From assembly GCA_900769445.1 (NCBI GenBank), contig CAAGGR010000115.1:1-64000 (forward strand): a stretch of 64,000 bases of DNA. The letters run 5' to 3'. A program made the translations under genes and the position numbers. The notes under the pieces are model-generated. The model saw nothing but the letters and a program-made list of their open reading frames with translations. It searched no databases and was not told the origin of the DNA. This document shows, piece by piece, positions 42,050 to 52,331 of the stretch. Positions within the stretch are counted from its first letter, which is position 1, and the number at the start of each line of letters is the position of its first letter. The stretch comes from an uncultured Alistipes sp. (lineage in GTDB: Bacteria; Bacteroidota; Bacteroidia; Bacteroidales; Rikenellaceae).

Positions 42050-45000
42050 ATGAAGAATCGTCGCATATTTGTTGAAAAATATTCACGCTTTGAGGTTGAG
42101 GCTGATACTCTACGCAGAGAGTTAAACTCAAACCTCGGTCTTAATATCGAAAAACTCCGCTTTGTAAATGTTTACGACCTATTTGGTTTTAGCGATGAGT
42201 TGTTGGAGAAGAGCCGCTACTCGGTATTTGGTGAGGTTGTTACCGATGCTGTTACCGATGAGTGTGATATGTGTGGTATGCCACACCTCGCTGTGGAGTT
42301 CTTGCCTGGTCAGTTCGACCAACGTGCTGCCTCTGCAGTGGATTGTGTGCATCTTATCGACCCAAATGCTGAGGTGAAGATTAAGTCATCACGTCTCTAT
42401 ATCTTCGATGAGAGTGTCGATGCTGAGGCGTTGGCGCGCATCGAGAAGTACTTGGTTAACGCTGTGGAGTCTCGCAAGAAGAATCTCGAGGTTTTGAGCG
42501 ATAACGAGAGCGCTGAGGTTAAGCCTGTAGCTGTGTTGGAGGGCTTCCGCCAGATGAAGGAGGAGGATCTTGCTCCATACTGCAAGGAGAATGGCCTTGC
42601 GATGAATGCTGATGACCTACGCGAGGTTGTGAACTACTTCACTAAGGAGGGTCGCGATCCTGTGGAGACAGAGCTTCGTATCCTCGATACATATTGGAGC
42701 GACCATTGTCGTCATACAACCTTCACTACTGAGATTGAGGAGATTACTCTCGACGATTCGTTCATGCGCGCTGAGTTCGAGGAGTCGCTCGGCTTGATGC
42801 GTAAGATTCGCTCGGAGTTGGGTCGTGAAGAGAAGAGCCTCTGCCTTATGGAGCTTGCTACTATCGGCGCTCGCTACCTTAAGAAGATTGGTAAACTCGA
42901 TGATATGGAGCAGAGCGAGGAGAATAACGCTTGCTCAATATTCGTCAATGTCGATGTTGATGGTGTTATGGAGAAGTGGTTGTTGCAGTTCAAGAATGAG
43001 ACCCACAACCACCCAACCGAGATTGAGCCATTCGGTGGTGCTTCTACATGTCTTGGTGGCGCTATCCGTGATCCATTGTCAGGTCGTAGCTACGTATACC
43101 AGGCTATGCGTGTAACTGGTGCAGGTGATATCTACAAGCCTGTTGGTGAGACTATGGCAGGTAAGCTACCACAGCGTATTATCTCTACAAAGGCTGCGGC
43201 AGGTTATTCAAGCTATGGTAACCAGATTGGTCTTGCTACAACACATGTCCGCGAGGTCTACCATCCAGATTATGTTGCTAAGCGCTTGGAGGTAGGTGCT
43301 GTAGTTGGTGCTGTTAAGGCTGAGAATGTGCGTCGTGAGTCTCCAACTCCAGGTGATGTGGTGTTGTTGCTTGGTGGCCGCACTGGTCGTGATGGCGTTG
43401 GTGGTGCGACAGGCTCTTCTAAGGAGCATACGCTATCATCTTTGGAGGAGTGTAGCTCAGAGGTGCAGAAGGGTAATGCTCCTGAGGAGCGTAAGTTGGC
43501 GCGTCTGTTCCGTCGTGGCGATGTTACGCGCTTGATTAAGAAATCGAATGACTTTGGTGCAGGAGGTGTTAGTGTTGCTATTGGTGAGCTTACTGATGGC
43601 CTCGATATTTACCTTGACCGTGTGCCAACAAAATATAAGGGTCTAAACTACTCGGAGCTTGCTATCTCAGAGTCGCAGGAGCGTATGTCTGTAGTTATCG
43701 AGCGTAAGGATATGGAGCAGTTTATGGCTCTCTGCCACGAGGAGAATGTGGAGGTAACCTACGTTGCTGATGTTACCGATACGCGTCGTATGCGTATGTT
43801 CTCTGGCGATAAGGTTGTGGTTGACCTATCACGCGACTTTATTGACTCGGCAGGTGCTAAGCATTATACAAAGATTTGCATTGGTGGTGTTGAGAATGTT
43901 AATCCATTCGAGCGCAAGATTGAGGGCGCTACAACCACTAAGCGTATGAAGAATAACCTTTCGGATGATAATGTAGTATCACAGAAGGGTCTTATTGAGA
44001 TGTTTGACTCTACTATCGGTGCATCGACAGTGTTGATGCCTTTCGGTGGTAAGACTCAGTGTACCGAGACTCAGGTGTCGGTGCAGAAGTTGCCTGTAGG
44101 TGGTGGCTTTACCAATACGGCAAGTATTATGGCTTACGGCTATAACCCATATATTGCTAAGTGGAGTCCATATCACGGTGCTGCTTATGCTGTTGTGGAT
44201 GCTTGCGCTAAGGTCGTAGCTGCGGGTGCTAAGTACGACAATATGCGTTTCTCTTATCAGGAGTACTTCGAGCGTATGTCGGATGCTAAGTCTTGGGGTA
44301 AGCCATTGGCAGCATTGCTTGGTGCTTTGAAGATGCAGGTGGAGCTTGGCTTGCCATCAATTGGTGGTAAGGACTCTATGAGCGGTACTTTCCGTGATAT
44401 CAATGTGCCACCTATGCTTATGGCCTTTGGTATTACAACCGTAGATGCTCGTAATGTTATCAGCCCAGAGTTTAAGGAGGGTGGTCATAAGATCTATATC
44501 ATCCGCCACACTCCAAAGGCGAACTATATGCCAGATACCGACCTGCTTAAGGCAAACTTCGATTTTGTGTCGCAGAAGATTGCCGAGGGCGATATCCTAT
44601 CTGCTTATGCTGTAGGTTTTGGTGGTGTTGCTGAGGCTGTGGCAAAGATGTCGTTTGGTAACAATATCGGCGCAGAGCTTGAGTGCGACGAGCAGATGTT
44701 GTATAACCTATCATATGGCTCTATCGTTGTTGAGAGCCGCCGCACACTCAACCATCCATCGGCTGAGTATATCGGTAACACTCTCAATAAGGAGGCTATC
44801 TTCGTTAATGGTACACGTCTCCCATTGGATGAGTTATTGGAGGCTAATACCGAGAAGTATACATCTGTTTATGCAGATAAGGGCAAGAAGGGCGAGCCTA
44901 CACGTGTTAGCGATGGCAAGGTTCACATGAAGGAGTACAAGGGCGAGAAGGTTGATAAGGTTAAGGTCTATATCCCTGTCTTCCCAGGTACTAACTGTGA

Positions 45001-45757
45001 TTATGATACAGCACGTGCATTTGAGCGCGCAGGTGCTGATGTAACCTTGGGTGTGTTCAAGAATCTCACTGGTGAGGATGTTGTTGCTTCTATCAAGGAG
45101 ATGACCGAGCAGATTTCAAAGTGTAATATTATGGCTCTTGCAGGCGGTTTCTCTGCAGGTGATGAGCCAGATGGTAGTGGTAAGTTTATCGCTAACGTGC
45201 TTAACAATAAGGATGTTGCGGATGCTATCCACGCATTGTTGGATCGCGGTGGTTTGATGCTTGGTATATGCAATGGTTTCCAGGCGTTGGTTAAGTCTGG
45301 TTTGTTGCCATACGGTCGTTTGGGTATGGTTACTAAGGATTCGCCAACACTATTCCGTAACGATATCAACCGCCATATCTCACAGATTGTATCTACGCGC
45401 GTGGGTACTGTGGCTTCTCCTTGGTTGCGTTCATTTGAGGTGGGCGACATTCACTCTATCGCTGTGAGCCACGGAGAGGGTAAGTTTGTTGTTAGCGACG
45501 AGATGGCTGAGGTGTTGTTCCGCAATGGTCAGGTAGCATTCCAGTATGTAGATGCTGAGAATCGCCCAACAACCGATGCGCCATACAATCCTAATGGCTC
45601 GAGCTTCGCCATCGAGGGTATCATTGATCCATCGGGTCAGATTCTCGGTAAGATGGGACACACAGAGCGCTATGAGCGTGATTTGATGAAGAATATCCAT
45701 GGCGAGAAGGTTCAGGATATCTTCTCAAATGCAGTTAACTACTTCCTTAACCGATAG
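42050..45757 (+). CDS. purL: Phosphoribosylformylglycinamidine synthase, single-chain form
   Basis: Converts FGAR to FGAM with glutamine and ATP. The 1235-residue long form joins the FGAR amidotransferase and glutaminase parts, so PurQ and PurS are not needed. Visible: THNHPTEIEPFGGASTCLGG (ATP/FGAR domain), FGAGGVSVAIGEL, a second AIRS-like half with GGKDSMSGTF, and the C-terminal glutaminase with the nucleophile Cys1074 in GICNGFQ and its His in GHTERYERD, close to the C-terminus. It lies between purE and purC (5 bp gap). Confidence 0.97.
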   Translation: MKNRRIFVEKYSRFEVEADTLRRELNSNLGLNIEKLRFVNVYDLFGFSDELLEKSRYSVFGEVVTDAVTDECDMCGMPHLAVEFLPGQFDQRAASAVDCVHLIDPNAEVKIKSSRLYIFDESVDAEALARIEKYLVNAVESRKKNLEVLSDNESAEVKPVAVLEGFRQMKEEDLAPYCKENGLAMNADDLREVVNYFTKEGRDPVETELRILDTYWSDHCRHTTFTTEIEEITLDDSFMRAEFEESLGLMRKIRSELGREEKSLCLMELATIGARYLKKIGKLDDMEQSEENNACSIFVNVDVDGVMEKWLLQFKNETHNHPTEIEPFGGASTCLGGAIRDPLSGRSYVYQAMRVTGAGDIYKPVGETMAGKLPQRIISTKAAAGYSSYGNQIGLATTHVREVYHPDYVAKRLEVGAVVGAVKAENVRRESPTPGDVVLLLGGRTGRDGVGGATGSSKEHTLSSLEECSSEVQKGNAPEERKLARLFRRGDVTRLIKKSNDFGAGGVSVAIGELTDGLDIYLDRVPTKYKGLNYSELAISESQERMSVVIERKDMEQFMALCHEENVEVTYVADVTDTRRMRMFSGDKVVVDLSRDFIDSAGAKHYTKICIGGVENVNPFERKIEGATTTKRMKNNLSDDNVVSQKGLIEMFDSTIGASTVLMPFGGKTQCTETQVSVQKLPVGGGFTNTASIMAYGYNPYIAKWSPYHGAAYAVVDACAKVVAAGAKYDNMRFSYQEYFERMSDAKSWGKPLAALLGALKMQVELGLPSIGGKDSMSGTFRDINVPPMLMAFGITTVDARNVISPEFKEGGHKIYIIRHTPKANYMPDTDLLKANFDFVSQKIAEGDILSAYAVGFGGVAEAVAKMSFGNNIGAELECDEQMLYNLSYGSIVVESRRTLNHPSAEYIGNTLNKEAIFVNGTRLPLDELLEANTEKYTSVYADKGKKGEPTRVSDGKVHMKEYKGEKVDKVKVYIPVFPGTNCDYDTARAFERAGADVTLGVFKNLTGEDVVASIKEMTEQISKCNIMALAGGFSAGDEPDGSGKFIANVLNNKDVADAIHALLDRGGLMLGICNGFQALVKSGLLPYGRLGMVTKDSPTLFRNDINRHISQIVSTRVGTVASPWLRSFEVGDIHSIAVSHGEGKFVVSDEMAEVLFRNGQVAFQYVDAENRPTTDAPYNPNGSSFAIEGIIDPSGQILGKMGHTERYERDLMKNIHGEKVQDIFSNAVNYFLNR

Positions 45758-45762
45758 AGATT

Positions 45763-46479
45763 ATGAAGGAGTTGGAACTACTCTACGAAGGTAAGAGTAA
45801 GCAGATATATAAGACCGATAGCGATAACCATGTTGTAATTCGCTTTAAGGATGACACCTCGGCGTTCTATAACATCAAGCGCGCTATCATCGAGCAGAAG
45901 GGTCGCCTTACGTGCGATATCTCTTCTATGGTGCTTGAGTATCTAAATCGCCACAACATCAACACGCACTTCGTTGAGCGTGTTGGTGATGATGGCCAGT
46001 TGTGCTGCGTTGTGGAGCATATCCCTATTGAGGTTATCGTTCGCAATGTGGTGGCAGGCTCTATGGCAAAGCGCTTGGGCATGGAGGAGGGTATCGTGCC
46101 AGAGAACACGATTCTCGACCTCTGCCTACGCCGTAGCGACTTGGGTGATCCGCTTATCAACGATCACCATGCCGTAGCGCTTGGTCTTGTGGGCTACGAG
46201 GAGTTGGCTCAGATATATGAGATGTCGGCAAAGATTAATAACTGCCTTGTCGAGTTGTATGATAGGGTAGGCATCACGCTTGTCGACTTTAAGATTGAGT
46301 TTGGTCGCGCGGCGGATGGTAGCTTGGTGTTGGCTGATGAGCTATCGCCAGATACTTGTCGCCTTTGGGATAAGGCTACGGGTGAGCGTATGGATAAGGA
46401 TCGTTTCCGTAGGGACTTGGGTCGTGTGCGTGAGACGTACGAGGAGGTTGCCGAGCGACTACATAGTGTACTTAAATAG
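45763..46479 (+). CDS. purC: SAICAR synthase
   Basis: Joins aspartate to CAIR. The 238-residue protein has YEGKSKQIYKTDS (Gly-rich ATP loop), FKDDTSAFYNIKR, NVVAGSMAKRLGMEEG and VLADELSPDTCRLWD. It starts 5 bp after the purL stop codon and ends 14 bp before purF. Confidence 0.97.
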   Translation: MKELELLYEGKSKQIYKTDSDNHVVIRFKDDTSAFYNIKRAIIEQKGRLTCDISSMVLEYLNRHNINTHFVERVGDDGQLCCVVEHIPIEVIVRNVVAGSMAKRLGMEEGIVPENTILDLCLRRSDLGDPLINDHHAVALGLVGYEELAQIYEMSAKINNCLVELYDRVGITLVDFKIEFGRAADGSLVLADELSPDTCRLWDKATGERMDKDRFRRDLGRVRETYEEVAERLHSVLK

Positions 46480-46493
46480 ATATAGGTATAGAT

Positions 46494-47894
46494 ATGCTTA
46501 AAGATTCATTAGATATATATGGCGATGACCTGCACGAGGAGTGCGGTGTGTTTGGTATCTTTGGCGTGGATGATGCGCCCAACCTCGCATACTATGGCCT
46601 GCATGCTTTGCAGCATCGTGGTCAGGAGGCGTGTGGTATCTCGGCATTTGATGGCGAGAAGCTAAATACTGTTAAGGGTGAGGGACTTGTAACTGAGGTT
46701 TTCAACCAGCAGAAGCTATCTAAGCTGAAGGGTCGCATCGCTATTGGACATGTTCGCTACTCAACAACTGGTGGCGGTGGCGCAAACAACGTGCAGCCAT
46801 TCTCGTTTAACCACCATACTGGCGATTTTGCTCTTGCACACAATGGTAACTTGGTGAACTCGCGCGAGTTGGCTGAGTATCTTGAGATTCGCGGAAGCCT
46901 CTTCCACTCATCTTCGGATAGTGAGCTTCTTGCCCACCTTGTTAAGAAGGATAAGAGTGAGAATAAACGTATTGACAATATTATCGAGGCGTTGAATATG
47001 TTGGAGGGAGCCTTTGCCTTCCTTATTATGACAAAGAATCGTATCTATGCTTGTCGTGATAAGCATGGTTTGCGTCCTTTGGCGCTCGGTAAGTTGGGCG
47101 ATGGCTATGTTATTAGCTCTGAGACCTGCGCATTGGATATCGTAGGTGCTGAGTATATTCGTGATATAGAGCCAGGTGAGATTGTTACTATCGACCACCA
47201 TGGCATCCGTTCTAATCGCTATTCTCAATATCAGCGCCACTTGATGTGTGCAATGGAGTATATCTACTTTGCTCGCCCTGATAGCGATATTGAGGGTTGC
47301 AACGTACACTCCTTCCGTAAGCTCTCGGGTCGCTACCTCTATGAGCAGTGCCCTACAAAGGCGGATGTTGTTATCGGAGTGCCAGACTCGAGTATCAGTG
47401 CCGCTATTGGTTACTCGGAGGCGAGTGGTATACCATACGAGATGGGTCTTATTAAGAATAAGTACATTGCGCGTACCTTTATTCAACCATCGCAGGAGAT
47501 GCGCGAGAAGGGTGTGCGTATGAAGCTATCGGCGGTGCGCTCGTTGGTAAATGGCAAGTCGGTGGTGCTTATCGATGACTCTATCGTGCGAGGTACTACG
47601 TCGTTGCGCATCGTAAGATTGCTCAAGGAGGCGGGTGCTAAGGAGGTGCATGTTCGCATCGCCAGCCCTGCAATCACAAATCCTTGTTTCTATGGTATCG
47701 ATATGTCTACTCGCGAAGAGTTGCTATGTGCGCGTATGTCCAAGGAGGAGGCGTGTAAGGCTATCGAGGCTGACTCGTTGGAGTTTCTTTCGGAGGAGTC
47801 GTTGCTTAAGTCGGGTAATCGTTCGGAGTTGTGTATGGCATGCTTCAATGGCTGCTATCCAACATCGTTGTATCACAATAAGTTGAATAAATAA
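46494..47894 (+). CDS. purF: Amidophosphoribosyltransferase
   Basis: Commits PRPP to purine synthesis by making phosphoribosylamine. The 466-residue protein is the Gram-positive-like type: a 16-residue propeptide is expected before the nucleophile Cys17 (HEE-CGVFGI), and Cys252, Cys398, Cys447 and Cys450 sit where the iron-sulfur ligands of the B. subtilis enzyme lie (LCMACFNGC near the end). The PRPP loop is VVLIDDSIVRGTTS. Such enzymes are oxygen-sensitive and inhibited by purine nucleotides. Located between purC and purM. Confidence 0.97.
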   Translation: MLKDSLDIYGDDLHEECGVFGIFGVDDAPNLAYYGLHALQHRGQEACGISAFDGEKLNTVKGEGLVTEVFNQQKLSKLKGRIAIGHVRYSTTGGGGANNVQPFSFNHHTGDFALAHNGNLVNSRELAEYLEIRGSLFHSSSDSELLAHLVKKDKSENKRIDNIIEALNMLEGAFAFLIMTKNRIYACRDKHGLRPLALGKLGDGYVISSETCALDIVGAEYIRDIEPGEIVTIDHHGIRSNRYSQYQRHLMCAMEYIYFARPDSDIEGCNVHSFRKLSGRYLYEQCPTKADVVIGVPDSSISAAIGYSEASGIPYEMGLIKNKYIARTFIQPSQEMREKGVRMKLSAVRSLVNGKSVVLIDDSIVRGTTSLRIVRLLKEAGAKEVHVRIASPAITNPCFYGIDMSTREELLCARMSKEEACKAIEADSLEFLSEESLLKSGNRSELCMACFNGCYPTSLYHNKLNK

Positions 47895-47911
47895 TAAAAA
47901 TAAATATAAGT

Positions 47912-48940
47912 ATGGCAAAAAGTTATGAAGCTGCTGGTGTAAATCTCGAGGCAGGTTATGAGGTAGTTCGACGCATTAAGTCGCATGTAGCATCTACAAA
48001 GCGTGTAGGCTCGATGGGTAACATCGGTGCTTTCGGTGGTATGTTCGACCTTGGGGCGCTTAATGTTAAGGAGCCTGTATTGGTTAGTGGTACTGATGGT
48101 GTTGGTACAAAGCTAAAGCTCGCGTTTGAGATGGACAAGCACGATACTATCGGTATTGATGCTGTTGCGATGTGTGTAAACGATGTCTTGGCGCAGGGTG
48201 CAGAGCCATTGGTGTTCTTGGATTACGTGGCTGTAGGTCACAACGAGCCAGCTAAGGTTGAGGCTATTGTTGCAGGTGTTGCAGAGGGTTGTCGTCAGGC
48301 AGGTTGCGCACTTGTAGGTGGCGAGACTGCTGAGATGCCAGGTATGTATCAGGATGGCGAGTACGATATCGCAGGTTTTACTGTAGGTGTTGTTGAGCGT
48401 TCAAAACTTATCGACGCTGGCGAGCGTGTTAAGGTTGGCGATGTCTTGGTGGGTATCGCTTCAAGTGGTGTTCACTCTAACGGTTTCAGCCTTGTGCGTA
48501 AGGTGGTTAGCGATAATAATCTAAAGCTTGATGAGACATATCCAGAACTTAATGGTCGTAAGCTTGGTGAGGCACTTTTGGAGCCTACACGCATCTATGT
48601 TAAGCAGGTGTTGAAGGTTATTGCTGAGTGTGATGTACACGGTATCAGCCATATCACTGGCGGTGGTTTCGATGAGAACATTCCACGTATCTTGAAGGAT
48701 GGCCAGGGCGTAGAGGTTAAGGAGGGTAGCTGGGAGATTTTGCCAGTATTCCGCCTCTTGGAGAAGTATGGCAAGGTGGCTCATAGAGAGATGTTCAACA
48801 TCTTCAATATGGGTATCGGTATGGTTATCGCGTTGCCAGAGGCTGATGCTCAGAAGGCAATATCTATCCTTGCAGAGTGTGGTGAGCGCGCCTCTGTTAT
48901 CGGTCGTGTAGTTGAGGGCGAGGGTGTAACAATCCTCTAA
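47912..48940 (+). CDS. purM: AIR synthase
   Basis: Closes the imidazole ring of FGAM to AIR with ATP. The 342 residues contain LVSGTDGVGTKLKLAFEM, DAVAMCVNDVLAQGAEPLVFLDY, GGETAEMPGMY and GGGFDENIPRIL. It starts 17 bp after purF and ends 11 bp before purN. Confidence 0.97.
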   Translation: MAKSYEAAGVNLEAGYEVVRRIKSHVASTKRVGSMGNIGAFGGMFDLGALNVKEPVLVSGTDGVGTKLKLAFEMDKHDTIGIDAVAMCVNDVLAQGAEPLVFLDYVAVGHNEPAKVEAIVAGVAEGCRQAGCALVGGETAEMPGMYQDGEYDIAGFTVGVVERSKLIDAGERVKVGDVLVGIASSGVHSNGFSLVRKVVSDNNLKLDETYPELNGRKLGEALLEPTRIYVKQVLKVIAECDVHGISHITGGGFDENIPRILKDGQGVEVKEGSWEILPVFRLLEKYGKVAHREMFNIFNMGIGMVIALPEADAQKAISILAECGERASVIGRVVEGEGVTIL

Positions 48941-48951
48941 GATATTAGTGT

Positions 48952-49527
48952 ATGAGAAAGACCAAATTGGCGGTATTTGCAAGTGGTAGCGGTAGTAACT
49001 ATGAGGCTATCGTCGAGGCATGCCGCGATGGTAGAATAGATGCCGAGGTAGTGTTGCTTGTGTGCGATAAGCCTGGTGCAAAGGTGTTAGAGCGCGCAAA
49101 ACGCTATGGTACGGAGAGCTATGCTTTTGTGCCTAAGGAGTTTGAGTCGCGCGAGGCGTATGAGAGCGTCATTGCCGATATGCTTGATGAGCGCGGTGTG
49201 GACTTTGTCTGCTTGGCGGGTTATATGCGTATTGTAGGTAAGGTGTTGCTCTCGCGCTACGAGAATCGTATCGTCAATATCCATCCATCGCTATTGCCAT
49301 CGTTCAAGGGTGCGCATGCAATTCAGGATGCAGTAGACTATGGTGTTAAAATCTTTGGCGTTACGACGCACTTTGTAGATGAGACCCTCGATGGTGGTAG
49401 AATTATCGATCAGGGAGCTATTGTCTACGAGGGTAGCGACATAGAGGAACTAACAAACCTTATTCACAACATCGAGCATAAACTCTATGTAAAGACCATT
49501 AATAAATTGATTAATAAGAAGTTTTAA
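48952..49527 (+). CDS. purN: Phosphoribosylglycinamide formyltransferase
   Basis: Transfers a formyl group from 10-formyl-THF to GAR. The 191 residues show AVFASGSGSNYEAIVEA, CLAGYMRIVG, NIHPSLLPSFKGAHAIQDA with the catalytic Asn/His, and the Asp region THFVDETLDGG. It draws on the folate pool that folD (and ftcD in the hut operon) feeds. Four bp before purH. Confidence 0.96.
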   Translation: MRKTKLAVFASGSGSNYEAIVEACRDGRIDAEVVLLVCDKPGAKVLERAKRYGTESYAFVPKEFESREAYESVIADMLDERGVDFVCLAGYMRIVGKVLLSRYENRIVNIHPSLLPSFKGAHAIQDAVDYGVKIFGVTTHFVDETLDGGRIIDQGAIVYEGSDIEELTNLIHNIEHKLYVKTINKLINKKF

Positions 49528-49530
49528 GAT

Positions 49531-51060
49531 ATGAGAGCATTAGTTAGTGTTAGCGACAAGTGTGGCGTAGTGGAGTTCTGCGAGAACTTGCGCCGCCTTG
49601 GTTGGGAGATTATCGCTACAGGAGGTACACAGAAACTCCTCGAGGATAGCGGCGTTAAGACCATAGGTATTAGCGATGTTACAGGCTTCCCAGAGATTTG
49701 TGATGGTCGTGTTAAGACTCTCCATCCAAAGGTGCATGGTGGCCTTTTGGCGCGTCGTGATGATGAGAGTCATCTCAAGGCTTTGAAGGATAACAGCATC
49801 GAGTTTATAGATATGGTATGCGTTAACCTCTATCCATTCCGTCAGACAATCTCCAAGCCTGATGTGAAGATGGAGGATGCTATTGAGAATATCGATATCG
49901 GTGGCCCATCAATGCTCCGTTCGGCAGCTAAGAACTACCGCGATGTAACAGTTGTTTGCGATCCTCAGGACTATGCTCGTATCATCAAGGAGATTGAGGA
50001 GGGTGGCAATACAACACTTAAGACACGTCTTGAACTCTCAGCAAAGGCATATACTCATACCGCTGAGTATGATATGTGTATTGCTACATATATGCGTAAG
50101 CAGGCAGAGCTTAACGAGAAGCTCTTTGTATCGTTTGACCTTGTGCAGTCGTTGCGCTATGGTGAGAATCCTCACCAGTCGGCTAAGTTCTATGCATCTG
50201 AGGAGCGTGTGCCATACTCTTTGGCTACAGCAAAGCAGCTTAACGGTAAGGAGATGTCTTACAACAATATTCAGGATGCAAATGCGGCGCTTAACATCGT
50301 GCGTGAGTTCTCTGAGCCATTCGCTGTTGGTCTAAAGCATATGAATCCTTGTGGTGCAGCTATCGGTAAGGATATCAAGGAGGCATGGCAGAAGGCTTAC
50401 GAGGCCGATACCGTGAGCATCTTTGGCGGTATCGTAGCTGTAAACCGCGAGATTACTAAGGAGGTGGCAGAACTTATGAAGCCTATCTTCCTCGAGATTA
50501 TCATGGCGCCATCATTTAGCGATGAGGCTCTTGAGGTTCTTTGTACAAAGAAGAATCTACGCCTCTTGCAGGTAGATATGGGTGAGCTTGAGTCCGTGCA
50601 GACTCAGTATGTATCGGTAAATGGCGGTCTTCTTGTTCAGCAGCTCGATACAGAGACTAAGGAGGTTGTTGCTGATATGTGCGTAACTGAGCGTAAGCCA
50701 TCGGCACAGGAGATTGAGGATATGAACTTCGGCTGGCGTATTGTTAAGCATGTTAAGTCTAACGCTATTGTAGCTGTTAAGGATGGTCATACCGTAGGTG
50801 TGGGTGCTGGTCAGATGAATCGTGTAGGCTCAGCAGAGATAGCTCTTAAGCAGGCTCAGGCTGCAGGCTTCACCTCAAATCTCGTTCTTGCCTCTGATGG
50901 TTTCTTCCCATTCGACGACACCGTAACTCTTGCCGAGCAGTATGGCGTAACAGCCCTTGTTCAGCCAGGTGGTAGTGTTCGCGATGAGGACTCAGTTAAG
51001 AAAGCAAATGAATATAACATGGTGATGTTGATGACGGGAATGCGCCACTTTAAGCACTAA
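49531..51060 (+). CDS. purH: Bifunctional AICAR formyltransferase / IMP cyclohydrolase
   Basis: Last two steps to IMP. The 509-residue protein has the IMP cyclohydrolase domain (residues 1 to about 190, with ALVSVSDKCGVVEF, GGTQKLLEDSG and TLHPKVHGGLLARR) and the transformylase domain (LRYGENPHQSAKFY, LKHMNPCGAAIG with the key Lys-His pair, SDGFFPFDDTV). The end is MTGMRHFKH as usual for the family. Confidence 0.97.
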   Translation: MRALVSVSDKCGVVEFCENLRRLGWEIIATGGTQKLLEDSGVKTIGISDVTGFPEICDGRVKTLHPKVHGGLLARRDDESHLKALKDNSIEFIDMVCVNLYPFRQTISKPDVKMEDAIENIDIGGPSMLRSAAKNYRDVTVVCDPQDYARIIKEIEEGGNTTLKTRLELSAKAYTHTAEYDMCIATYMRKQAELNEKLFVSFDLVQSLRYGENPHQSAKFYASEERVPYSLATAKQLNGKEMSYNNIQDANAALNIVREFSEPFAVGLKHMNPCGAAIGKDIKEAWQKAYEADTVSIFGGIVAVNREITKEVAELMKPIFLEIIMAPSFSDEALEVLCTKKNLRLLQVDMGELESVQTQYVSVNGGLLVQQLDTETKEVVADMCVTERKPSAQEIEDMNFGWRIVKHVKSNAIVAVKDGHTVGVGAGQMNRVGSAEIALKQAQAAGFTSNLVLASDGFFPFDDTVTLAEQYGVTALVQPGGSVRDEDSVKKANEYNMVMLMTGMRHFKH

Positions 51061-51072
51061 TAGTATAAAGGT

Positions 51073-52317
51073 ATGAAAGTATTAGTTATAGGCTCTGGTG
51101 GTCGTGAGCATGCTATTGTTGATGCGTTGTCGCGCTCGCCACGAAAGCCAAAGATATATGCTGCGCCAGGCAATGCAGGTATTGCGTCCCTTGCAGAGTG
51201 TGTGGCTATTAAGGATACAGAGGCTGATAAACTCCTTGCTTTTGCTCAGGAGAATGGCATTGAGCTTACGGTTGTAGGTCCTGAGGCTGCGCTCGCAGTG
51301 GGCGTGGTGGATAAGTTCCGTGCTGCAGGACTCAAGATTTTCGGTCCTACTAAGGCTGCAACTGAGATTGAGTCAAGCAAGGATTTTGCTAAGCGCTTGA
51401 TGAAGAAGTACGACGTGCCTACAGCTGATTATGCTACATTCTCAGATTTTGATGAGGCTATGGCATATGTACGCAAGGGCTCTCTACCAACCGTGTTGAA
51501 GTACGACGGTTTGGCTGCTGGTAAGGGTGTTGTTATTGCAACTACAATGGAGGAGGCTGAGGCTACACTCCGTGATATGCTTCTTGACACTAAGTTCGGC
51601 GAGGGTAGAGTCGTTATCGAGGAGTTCCTCACTGGTGAGGAGTTCTCGTTGATGTGTTTTGTGGCGGGCAACAAGATTTGTCCTATGCCTGTGGCACAGG
51701 ATCATAAGCGCGCTTATGATAACGATGAGGGCCCAAATACTGGTGGTATGGGTGCCTATACCGAGTTGCCATTCGTTACGGCCGAGGATCACGACTACGC
51801 TATGACCAACATCATGCAGCGTGTGGCAGATGCTATGGTTGCTGAGGGTACACCATTTACAGGAGTCCTTTACGGCGGTCTTATGAAGACTCCGCAGGGT
51901 ATTAAGGTTATTGAGTTTAATGCGCGCTTTGGCGATCCAGAGACCGAGGTTGTGTTACCACGCCTAAAGAGTGATGCTATCGACGTCTTTATGGCTGTTG
52001 CCAACAACGAGCAGCCAGAGGCAGAGTGGAGCAATGAGGCTACCCTCGGCATTGTTTTGGCATCTAAGGGTTACCCTGGTAGCTACGATAAGGGCTTTGT
52101 TATCGAGGGTACTGAGCGTGTTGAGTCTCAGATTTTCCATATGGGTACAGCTATGAAGGATGGCAGGCTTGTTACTGCGGGTGGTCGTGTGATGATTGTT
52201 GTGGCATCAGCACCAACACTCAAGGAGGCGCAGATGAAGGCTCGTGAGGAGATTGCAAAGATTGAGTGCGACAACCTCTTCCATCGTACCGATATTGGTG
52301 CTAAGGCGTTTAAGTAA
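51073..52317 (+). CDS. purD: Phosphoribosylamine-glycine ligase
   Basis: ATP-grasp enzyme making GAR. The 414 residues begin VLVIGSGGREHAIVDALS, with KIYAAPGNAGIA, SSKDFAKRLMKKYDVPTADY, VLKYDGLAAGKGVVIA, DHKRAYDNDEGPNTGGMGAYTE and EFNARFGDPETEVVLPRLKSD. Placed between purH and folD in the operon. Confidence 0.97.
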   Translation: MKVLVIGSGGREHAIVDALSRSPRKPKIYAAPGNAGIASLAECVAIKDTEADKLLAFAQENGIELTVVGPEAALAVGVVDKFRAAGLKIFGPTKAATEIESSKDFAKRLMKKYDVPTADYATFSDFDEAMAYVRKGSLPTVLKYDGLAAGKGVVIATTMEEAEATLRDMLLDTKFGEGRVVIEEFLTGEEFSLMCFVAGNKICPMPVAQDHKRAYDNDEGPNTGGMGAYTELPFVTAEDHDYAMTNIMQRVADAMVAEGTPFTGVLYGGLMKTPQGIKVIEFNARFGDPETEVVLPRLKSDAIDVFMAVANNEQPEAEWSNEATLGIVLASKGYPGSYDKGFVIEGTERVESQIFHMGTAMKDGRLVTAGGRVMIVVASAPTLKEAQMKAREEIAKIECDNLFHRTDIGAKAFK

Positions 52318-52331
52318 AAAGTAAAAGAGTT